Shown here: piece after piece, positions 6,437 through 13,692 of the stretch | Layout of the letters: every line of letters begins with the position of its first letter | How positions within the stretch are numbered: the first letter of the stretch is position 1 | Origin: Lachnospiraceae bacterium | GTDB lineage: Bacteria; Bacillota_A; Clostridia; Lachnospirales; Lachnospiraceae | DNA length: 42,334 nt | Assembly: GCA_016287765.1 (NCBI GenBank) | Contig: JAEEWS010000022.1 | Coordinates: 1-42,334 of the forward strand | Reading direction: 5' to 3' | Translations under genes and position numbers: made by a program | Notes under the pieces: model-generated | Databases searched by the model: none | What the model was told of the DNA's origin: nothing | The model's input: the letters and a program-made list of their open reading frames with translations, nothing else

Positions 6437-8582
6437 ATAAAAGGGTAAATCTTAATTCTTTTCCGAAATCATTTTTAAGACGTTCGATCTCTGCCTTTCC
6501 GTTTCCGACCTTGATCCTTATGGTATCGTATACCCCTTTTTCGTAATCCAGGCTTTCCCCGTCATCCCAGTGAAGATCGAAAGGCAGGCATATGTCTCCT
6601 CTGTCCTCCGGATCTTTCGCATGATATACAAAGATCTCATTTATCTCCTTGGGATCCACATAAGTCTTCCCCTTCATAAGGGGTATCACTGCCCCCGCCT
6701 TAACGAAGATACCCGTACTGTCGATCGGCATATCGACTATATAGTCTCTGCCGCCGTCATAGGCTTTACCGGTAAAGTAATCTATCCATCTTCCTTCAGG
6801 CAGATATACCACTCTCCGCTTCTCTCCCTGATCCACCACAGGAGCATGCAGGATCCTGTCTCCCACCATCACTTCATCATTAATCTCCTTAACCCGTTCA
6901 TCCCCGGGATAGTAAAGAAAAAGAGGAGCAAACATGGGAGTTCCGTATTTATATGCCTGCCATTGCAGGGTGTATAAGTAGGGGATGAACTCATACCTGA
7001 GTCTGAGGAATTTTTTATAGATCTCATAGGTCTCACAACCAAAGGACCAAGGTTCCTGACGCTTAGTGCCCAGGGCCGAATGATTTCTTAAATAGGGCAT
7101 GAAGATATCCGCTTCCAGCCACCTTATAAGAAGCTCCTTCGTAGTGTCGTTTCCAAAACCGCCCACATCCACACCGTTCATAAAAAAGCCGCAGAGGTTC
7201 ATGGTCATCACCTGAGGCAGGGAAGTCCTCAAATGATCCCAAAGGGACTGGTTATCCCCGTTCCAAGAGGCAGTGTATCTGGCAGTGGTGGCAAAGGCTG
7301 CTCTGGTAATTACGGTGGGACGCTTATTCTCCTCCCTGAAGCTTTCGGACAGCGTCCTTGACATGTACTCTCCGTAAAGGTTGTGAGCCTCATCGTGAAG
7401 TATCATCCTTTCGTCTCCGGGAAATTCCACGTCTTCCGGAAGAGGCCCCTTAAAGGATGCAGGCTCGTTCATGTCACCCCAAATGCCTGTAATGCCGTAT
7501 TTTTCCATAAACTTTTTTGTGATGTTCTTAAAATAATCCCGTACATCTTTTCTGAAATAATCGGGATAAACCGCATCTCCGGGCCAAACCTCATTGACAT
7601 ATTCTTTTCCTTTTAAGGTCGCAAAGCCCCGGATTTTCTTTACCTCTTCATATACACTGTAACCCTTATCTTTCTTTACCGCAGGGTCTATGATGGTGAT
7701 CACTCCCACTCCCTGTTTCTTAAACTCCTCACAGGTTTTCTTAAACTCCGGCACATAGTTTTCATTAACCGTATATACTCTGTAGCCGTCCATATAATCT
7801 ATGTCAAAATGGATAAAATCCAGGGGAAGATCCTCTTCCGCATGTCTTCTTACCACCTCATGAGCTTCCGCGTCCGTATAAGACCAGCGGGATTGATGAT
7901 AACCCATGAATTTCATGGTGGTAAAGATCCCGGGACCTACCAGTGAATAATAGGCTCTTACGATATCCAAAGGAGAATCTCCCAAAAACAGGTAATAATC
8001 GTATTCTCCTTTGTCCGAATAAATGCAGAGGATGTCCGGATCATGTTTTCCCAGATCAAAGGTGCATTCGTAACTGGAAGGATAGAACACCCCATACCAT
8101 GTTCTGTCATGGTTTACCATAATAAAATTCACGGATTTGTACAAGGATCGGTAGGTCTCATTGTGCTGGGTCGGGTCATCACTGTTTTTGGAAACATATT
8201 CATAGCCCCTTCTGTTAAGGAACGCTGCCTTATCTCCAAGGCCGTATATCTTATCCTCCTCTCCCAAAAGAGCTATACCTATACGGGTCTTGTAGCTTCG
8301 TCTGTTATCGGACTTTTTATGTCCTTCCTTAAAAGCTATGTCAAAATTCACTTTCTCTTCGGGTGCATGGTCTTTGTCAACGGCTTTTTCGGAAAACACA
8401 GTAACGCCGTTTCTCCGGATGCAGATACTGCCGTCGGCATTACGCCCAACGGCAGGTCTTTTTTCAACGGTCACATTCCTTTCAGGCTCGTTTAGTCCGA
8501 AAAGGGATGTATCATTTTTCTTTTCATATATTCTTAAAATGTTTTCGTTGACGAACTCAACATATCTTTCTTTGATCTTCAT
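6435..8582 (-). CDS. GH31 family alpha-glucosidase
   Basis: A 715-residue glycoside hydrolase of family 31, which releases glucose (or xylose in some members) from the non-reducing ends of alpha-linked oligosaccharides. The catalytic nucleophile is D370 in the signature GIWGDMNEP. The acid/base is D443 in SWNGDNQSLWDHL. An N-terminal beta domain with YGLGDKAAFLNRRG precedes the barrel, and the C-terminus is a beta-sandwich. No signal peptide is visible, so the enzyme should act in the cytoplasm on imported oligosaccharides. It is last in an operon with a response regulator (23 bases upstream) and a large hybrid sensor kinase, which suggests that this regulator responds to the sugar the enzyme consumes. 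GH31 also contains alpha-xylosidases and transferases, so the bond specificity is open. Confidence 0.93.
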   Translation of the reverse strand: MKIKERYVEFVNENILRIYEKKNDTSLFGLNEPERNVTVEKRPAVGRNADGSICIRRNGVTVFSEKAVDKDHAPEEKVNFDIAFKEGHKKSDNRRSYKTRIGIALLGEEDKIYGLGDKAAFLNRRGYEYVSKNSDDPTQHNETYRSLYKSVNFIMVNHDRTWYGVFYPSSYECTFDLGKHDPDILCIYSDKGEYDYYLFLGDSPLDIVRAYYSLVGPGIFTTMKFMGYHQSRWSYTDAEAHEVVRRHAEEDLPLDFIHFDIDYMDGYRVYTVNENYVPEFKKTCEEFKKQGVGVITIIDPAVKKDKGYSVYEEVKKIRGFATLKGKEYVNEVWPGDAVYPDYFRKDVRDYFKNITKKFMEKYGITGIWGDMNEPASFKGPLPEDVEFPGDERMILHDEAHNLYGEYMSRTLSESFREENKRPTVITRAAFATTARYTASWNGDNQSLWDHLRTSLPQVMTMNLCGFFMNGVDVGGFGNDTTKELLIRWLEADIFMPYLRNHSALGTKRQEPWSFGCETYEIYKKFLRLRYEFIPYLYTLQWQAYKYGTPMFAPLFLYYPGDERVKEINDEVMVGDRILHAPVVDQGEKRRVVYLPEGRWIDYFTGKAYDGGRDYIVDMPIDSTGIFVKAGAVIPLMKGKTYVDPKEINEIFVYHAKDPEDRGDICLPFDLHWDDGESLDYEKGVYDTIRIKVGNGKAEIERLKNDFGKELRFTLL

Positions 8583-8605
8583 GGTCCGCTCTCTTCCGTC
8601 TGTAT

Positions 8606-9370
8606 TTACATTTTTCTTTTCGTAAAAAATTCGCCGAGCTGTTTCAAGAGTTCATCCTTCCCTATGGTCTTAAGAAGATACCCCTCCGCTTTCAGGGCCA
8701 CTACTTCCATAACGCTTGCTTTATCGCTCTTACCTGTCAAAAAAATAACCGGAATGTTCCTTGTATCCACGTCGCTCCTCAGCATCTCCATCACCTTGGG
8801 TCCGTTGGTTACAGGCATCTCAAAATCCAAAAGCACCAGATCCGCCTTGTTGGAGCCCAGCCATTTGATCCCCTGAATGCCGGAGACTGCCATGGAGACC
8901 TTATAGCTATCCTTAAGCCAGTCTCTCACCAGTCCCATATATGTAGGGTCATCGTCGATGATCAATATGCTTTTCTTCCTGTTCTCATGAGCTACACCCT
9001 TAAAAACATCCTCCACCGTTTTTAAAAAGGCTTCATTGTCCAAAGGACGTTTAAAGGTCTTAAGGATAAGTTCCTTGGGCATGTGTTCCGTCAACAGCCT
9101 GCTGTCCCCCGGATCTCCGATAATGATGAATTGCGATTCCGAATCCGTCAGTTTATCCGTCACAAAACGTTCCATATCGTGAGAAAGTCTGTCATTTGTG
9201 TCCATATAATAGACCAAAAGCCCGTTCTTATCCCATTTCCTGTTCAGTTCGTTGATGTCGGGGGATACATAACCCGCTTCGTATCCCGCATCTCTCACTT
9301 TTTTTATAAGAGCCTTCACCACAAAGCTCTCCCTGTCTGCCATGATCATAACACAATTTCTGTCAAGCAT
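8606..9370 (-). CDS. two-receiver response regulator without output domain
   Basis: A 254-residue protein. The C-terminal half is a canonical receiver domain: acidic pair in ILIIDDDPTYM, phospho-acceptor D182 in LVLLDFEMPVTNG, threonine in IFLTGKS, and lysine in GYLLKT. The N-terminal half (residues 1 to about 120) has the length and spacing of a receiver but lacks the acidic pair and a clear acceptor aspartate, so I read it as a degenerate receiver. There is no DNA-binding, enzymatic or GGDEF domain. The start is the ATG at 9370, preceded by GGAGGA at 6 bases; the TTG at 9382 has no such site. It lies 22 bases after the hybrid kinase gene and is likely its phosphorelay partner. Confidence 0.85.
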   Translation of the reverse strand: MLDRNCVMIMADRESFVVKALIKKVRDAGYEAGYVSPDINELNRKWDKNGLLVYYMDTNDRLSHDMERFVTDKLTDSESQFIIIGDPGDSRLLTEHMPKELILKTFKRPLDNEAFLKTVEDVFKGVAHENRKKSILIIDDDPTYMGLVRDWLKDSYKVSMAVSGIQGIKWLGSNKADLVLLDFEMPVTNGPKVMEMLRSDVDTRNIPVIFLTGKSDKASVMEVVALKAEGYLLKTIGKDELLKQLGEFFTKRKM

Positions 9371-9392
9371 ATAATCCTCCAATGATCATCAC

Positions 9393-12300
9393 TCATTCAC
9401 TGAGCATTTTTTCCATTTCATCCCAATCAAGTTTTTTTAGAAGCAATGACATGGTTTCAAAGAAAGCCTTATCTTTTTCTTCCAGCTTTCTGTTTAAAAC
9501 TTCTCCTAAAACCATTTCAGCGGAATCATAATCCATCTGCGGTATGAATTCCTTAAGGGCTTCCTTCGCTTCATTAAGCTCCGCCTCATCGATAGCTTCT
9601 TTTCCGGTCTCGTTTTCAAAGCCTGAAAGCAGCTTCGAGTAGGATCTGTACAATTCCAGCAATTCTCCGGTCTTTTCCCTGATAAGGCCCGTATTTCCTG
9701 ACTTGCCGGCATCTTCAAGCCTTTCCGCAAGTCCGGATAATTCCTTAGCCCCGATGATCCTTGCCGAACTCTTAAGAGCATGGACTTTTACCGTATAGAA
9801 TTCCCAATCCTCTTCTTTATATGCCTTCTCTATCACATCGGCATTTTCCGTTATCATATCATAGAAGGTCTTAATTGATTTTACAAAAGATTCCGCTCCA
9901 CCGCAATACCTTAATCCGTCATCCACAGAGATCCCACCGACCTCATTAAGCCATGCCGCGCTTTCGGGCAGGCTATCATCCGTCTTGATATCACGGGCTT
10001 TTCCCGGTTTTTCAAGCACATCGTCCGGAAGATATTTTTTAAGTGTTTTTTCAAGAACATTTCCGTCCACGGGTTTAGCCAGATAGTCCGCAAAGCCCGC
10101 ACTCTTATAAAAGTTTCCGCCGTCGGTGGCTCCGTTGGCGGTAAGAGCTATTATCGGAACATCACTTCTTTCCGGTATCTCTTCTCTGATCCTCTTAATA
10201 GTCTCAAGGCCGTCCATTTCCGGCATCATGTGATCCAAAAGCACCGCATGGAAGCTGTCTTTTTTAAGCATGTGCATGCATTCGCGGCCGCTTGAAGCCG
10301 TAAACACCTGCAGTCCGGTGCCCTTCAACAATCCCTTTATGACAGTCAGGTTCATTTCGTTATCATCAACTACCAGCACCCTGCCTTCGGGAGCAAAGAA
10401 TTCCGGCACATAAGCCTTGCCCTTATTTCCATCCTTCTCCGAGAACCTGCCTATGCCGTTCCTGCTTACGATCTTCTGTCGGACAGTAAAATAAAATACC
10501 GAGCCTTTGCCGTATTCACTTTCACATTTCAGTTCTCCCCCCATAAGGGCCACAAACTGCCTGGAAATGTCAAGTCCCAGACCTGTTCCCTGAATACCGC
10601 TGTTTTTCTTTTCATCCAGTCGTTCAAACGCGGAAAACAGCTTATCCATATCTTCTTTTCTTACGCCTATACCCGTATCTTCAACCGCAAAATAAATATC
10701 ACAGTATTCTTCCGTCTTTTCCTTTACCCGGGCTTTCAGCACGAAGCCTCCTTTTTGAGTGTATTTGACGGCATTTGTGAGTAGGTTTAATATGACCTGT
10801 TTGATCTTACCCATATCACCGTAAAGCTCCACGGGGATCTCGGGATCTATCCTTGTTTCAAAAGTCAGGTCCTTTTGATTGCTTCTGACACGGATCATGG
10901 TAACGATCGAGCGCAATAGCTCATTGGTGTCATATTCCTGCTCTACCAGATTCATCTTTCCCGATTCTATCTTGGAAAGATCCAGGACATCATTTACCAG
11001 CCCCAGAAGGGTTTCCGAAGCCCGTTTTATATCCACGGCATAGCCCGTAACAGTCTTTGCATAGGCTTCTGGCACATTTTCCGTGTCTTCCCTTAGTATC
11101 ATTTCATCCATACCCATAATAGTATTGATGGGCGTTCTGATCTCATGGGACATATTAGCCAGAAACCTTGATTTTGCGCTGTTTGCCCTTTCTGCTTCAT
11201 CTCTGGCCACCCTGATCTGCTCATATTGACGTCTGATGATCGTTACCTTAAGGATACCGGCAACAATGCCCGCAACCACGATCACTCCCAGGAGCACAGC
11301 GCCCACCTTTACAGCAGTGCGTTCGAAGAACCTGGGTTCTTTTACTATGTCCACTATCTCTTCCCTGGCCACCTTATGATCCACGCCGTCAAAGATCTGA
11401 ATATGCAATCTGTATCTTCCGTACGGCAGGTTGGTATATACCAGTTCCGAAACAGTGCTCTGTCTCCCGTAAACCCCGTTGTCATCCGCTCCTTCAAGAT
11501 AAAGACGGACTTCGGGATTTGAAAGTGTATAATTCAATATGGCGGCGCAGATCTGAATACGTCCCTTGGTGGCAGGTATCACATAGCTCCCGTCGCTTTC
11601 CGGCTTAAGCTGTTTCCCGTCGGCCAGGATATATTTTACCTTTATATAACAGCCCTTATCGAAATAGTCATACTCGTCCATGTCTATTTCCATCACGCCG
11701 TCGGTGCAGCACAAAAGGAGCCTGTTCCCGTCCATGACCTGATTCCATGCATTGGCTGTAAGGGTGGTATTAAAGCCCATGGTATGATCCAGCAGCGTAT
11801 ATTTGTAATCCCCGTCCGCCACCATGTCTGCGGCGTCGGCAATGTATATGCCTGCGCTGGAAAACACCCAGGCCTTATTGTTCTCTCCTATGCAAATGTC
11901 GTAATTGTTTGTATAAGGAAATGAATTCAGCCTTTTAACGTTTTTATGATCGTCATAATAAACAGCATTACTTGTAACATAAAAGAATCCCTCATTGTAG
12001 GGCACTATCCTTAATACCACCGGCGTATTCAGTCCGTCGTCTTCATCTATGCAATCGATGACCCTTCTGTCCCTGATGACGTACACACCGCCGCCGTCGC
12101 TTCCTGCATATATGGTGCCGTCTTCGGTCTGGACCATGGTCAGGATCTGAGATGTTTCCAGGCCCTGTTCCCTGCCCATGGTAGCAACTACAGTATCATT
12201 GGCGATAAAACTCAACCCCAGGTTGCTGGCCGCCACCACTGTTCCGTCATTCAGTTCCATGGTAAGACGAAAGCGCCCTCCTATGGTGCCTTTCCCTTCG

Positions 12301-13562
12301 TTAAAGGTGTGTACCTTTCCTCCGGGAGTTATCTTATACAGACCGTGGGTCCCATATGTGCTGATCCACGTATTTCCGGCAGAATCCTGAATAATATTTC
12401 TGACTCTCACTCCGTTAAAGTTTTCAATAAAATGATAGTCTCTGACTGCATTTGTAACCGGATCCAGAACATATAAACCGTCGTCCTTTCCTATATACAG
12501 ATCGTTACCGCTGTATGCGATGCTGTTTACAACGGATTTTGAAAGCCCCGCCTTAGCAAAGAAATCGGTAAAAGGATTGGGAGAGAATTTCATTATCCCT
12601 TTTTTGTTGGAAATAAACCAGATATTGCCCTGATAATCCTTGTATGCACCGCAGACAGAGCTTTCAAACCCCTCACGGGTAAGGTTCTTAAACCCGGTGG
12701 AATCCCTGTCTACGCTCCCCATCCCGTTTTCCGCACATACATACCATTGACGGTTATCCTTATCATAATAAAACCCGGAAAAATAACTCAGTGTACCTGT
12801 TGAAAAAGTGGATATGTGAAGGAGTTTGCCGCTCACATAAAGGAATTCCTGCAGCTCCGTGGAAGAAGTCCCAACCAGTATATAATCATCATCCGTAACG
12901 GAAACGTAAGTATAATCTATTCCCGGAGTATCGGGGGAAAAGGTACTCAGCACCTCTTCTCCCTCTACCGTAAAAAGCATCCCGGAGGCAGTGACTCCCG
13001 CCACATCTCCTCCGCAGGAAGCCATGGATCTGATCCCTCCCAGAGAAGAAAAGCCGGAAGGATTTACGATCTTATGATCCGAAGTGTAAACAGATAATCC
13101 CTCAACCGTTCCTATGTAAATATTTCCATTCCTGTCCTCCGCAATGGCTCTGATACTGTTTGAAGACAGTCCCTGCTCCTTGGTCAGGAAAACAAGGCTG
13201 CCCTCATTTGTGTCGAGACAGGCTACTCCGCTGTCATTGGTGCCTATCCACATGTAGCCCTTTGAATCCACGAACAGCATCATGACACTGCTTATTCTCT
13301 TATCCAGGTCTGTCTTTTCAAACACGTTGCCGTCATATCTGTACAGACCGGAATAGGCACCGAACCACAGATATCCGTCATTGCTCTGAACCATGGTATT
13401 GATCTCAGAGGAAAGCAGTCCGTCATCCTTGCCGTATCTGACCGCCTCATATCCCGGCAGATAATTTGTCTCATCCTTTTTTTCCTGAGCCCGACACATG
13501 TTTAGCGGCCCCAAAACCAGACATATTATAAATGCTGCAATGAAAACAATTATTTTTTTCAT
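9393..13562 (-). CDS. propeller-type hybrid sensor histidine kinase with receiver and Hpt domains
   Basis: A 1389-residue membrane sensor. In order: a signal peptide (residues 1 to about 26, ending near CRAQ); a long extracytoplasmic part of Reg_prop beta-propeller repeats (first unit GYLWFGAYSGLYRYDG); a Y_Y_Y immunoglobulin-like domain (NYTLSNPEVRLYLEG to LPYGRYRLHIQ); a single membrane helix near residue 780; HisKA with phospho-acceptor H806 in SHEIRTPIN; HATPase with DTGIGV and GTGLGL; a receiver with D1110 in LLDHMMPEMDG; and an Hpt domain with H1261 in VHALKSSAR. This is the architecture of Bacteroidetes hybrid two-component sugar sensors, except that the C-terminal AraC-type DNA-binding domain is absent and an Hpt takes its place. 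The start at 13562 has AAGGAG 7 bases upstream. The upstream TTG at 13652 lies in the promoter. Operon with the response regulator and the GH31 enzyme. Confidence 0.93.
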   Translation of the reverse strand: MKKIIVFIAAFIICLVLGPLNMCRAQEKKDETNYLPGYEAVRYGKDDGLLSSEINTMVQSNDGYLWFGAYSGLYRYDGNVFEKTDLDKRISSVMMLFVDSKGYMWIGTNDSGVACLDTNEGSLVFLTKEQGLSSNSIRAIAEDRNGNIYIGTVEGLSVYTSDHKIVNPSGFSSLGGIRSMASCGGDVAGVTASGMLFTVEGEEVLSTFSPDTPGIDYTYVSVTDDDYILVGTSSTELQEFLYVSGKLLHISTFSTGTLSYFSGFYYDKDNRQWYVCAENGMGSVDRDSTGFKNLTREGFESSVCGAYKDYQGNIWFISNKKGIMKFSPNPFTDFFAKAGLSKSVVNSIAYSGNDLYIGKDDGLYVLDPVTNAVRDYHFIENFNGVRVRNIIQDSAGNTWISTYGTHGLYKITPGGKVHTFNEGKGTIGGRFRLTMELNDGTVVAASNLGLSFIANDTVVATMGREQGLETSQILTMVQTEDGTIYAGSDGGGVYVIRDRRVIDCIDEDDGLNTPVVLRIVPYNEGFFYVTSNAVYYDDHKNVKRLNSFPYTNNYDICIGENNKAWVFSSAGIYIADAADMVADGDYKYTLLDHTMGFNTTLTANAWNQVMDGNRLLLCCTDGVMEIDMDEYDYFDKGCYIKVKYILADGKQLKPESDGSYVIPATKGRIQICAAILNYTLSNPEVRLYLEGADDNGVYGRQSTVSELVYTNLPYGRYRLHIQIFDGVDHKVAREEIVDIVKEPRFFERTAVKVGAVLLGVIVVAGIVAGILKVTIIRRQYEQIRVARDEAERANSAKSRFLANMSHEIRTPINTIMGMDEMILREDTENVPEAYAKTVTGYAVDIKRASETLLGLVNDVLDLSKIESGKMNLVEQEYDTNELLRSIVTMIRVRSNQKDLTFETRIDPEIPVELYGDMGKIKQVILNLLTNAVKYTQKGGFVLKARVKEKTEEYCDIYFAVEDTGIGVRKEDMDKLFSAFERLDEKKNSGIQGTGLGLDISRQFVALMGGELKCESEYGKGSVFYFTVRQKIVSRNGIGRFSEKDGNKGKAYVPEFFAPEGRVLVVDDNEMNLTVIKGLLKGTGLQVFTASSGRECMHMLKKDSFHAVLLDHMMPEMDGLETIKRIREEIPERSDVPIIALTANGATDGGNFYKSAGFADYLAKPVDGNVLEKTLKKYLPDDVLEKPGKARDIKTDDSLPESAAWLNEVGGISVDDGLRYCGGAESFVKSIKTFYDMITENADVIEKAYKEEDWEFYTVKVHALKSSARIIGAKELSGLAERLEDAGKSGNTGLIREKTGELLELYRSYSKLLSGFENETGKEAIDEAELNEAKEALKEFIPQMDYDSAEMVLGEVLNRKLEEKDKAFFETMSLLLKKLDWDEMEKMLSE

Positions 13563-13623
13563 GCCTCTGCTCCTTTTGTCCTTTAAATGTTCAAAAAACA
13601 ACAGAATTTTTAGACTATTTATC

Positions 13624-13652
13624 AGTATAACATTTGTTTCGGCATTTCTCAA
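13624..13652 (-). promoter_or_regulatory. sigma-A promoter of the hybrid kinase operon
   Basis: On the minus strand, TTGAGA (13652-13647), 17 bases, TATACT (13629-13624). The leader to the ATG at 13562 is about 55 bases. Confidence 0.7.
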
Positions 13653-13658
13653 CCGTAC

Positions 13659-13686
13659 TTGCTAAAAGTCAAACTTTTGCTATACT
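13659..13686 (+). promoter_or_regulatory. promoter of the GTPase-NYN gene, abutting its start codon
   Basis: TTGCTA (13659-13664), a 16-base spacer and TATACT (13681-13686). Transcription should begin about 7 bases after the -10 box, at or near 13693, which is also the first base of an in-frame ATG. The mRNA may therefore have no leader. The spacer holds the palindrome described separately. Confidence 0.6.
13664..13678 (+). promoter_or_regulatory. palindrome inside the promoter spacer (candidate operator)
   Basis: AAAAGT-CAA-ACTTTT is a perfect 6-base inverted repeat lying between the -35 and -10 boxes of the plus-strand promoter. A protein bound here would block RNA polymerase. It is only 7-12 bases from the divergent kinase -35 box, so it could affect both genes. 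Confidence 0.45.
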
Positions 13687-13692
13687 GATTTT

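Noticed and set aside
13563..13652. N-terminal extension of the hybrid kinase from 13652
   Set aside because: That TTG is part of the -35 box TTGAGA. The ATG at 13562 has a good ribosome binding site and starts a proper signal peptide.
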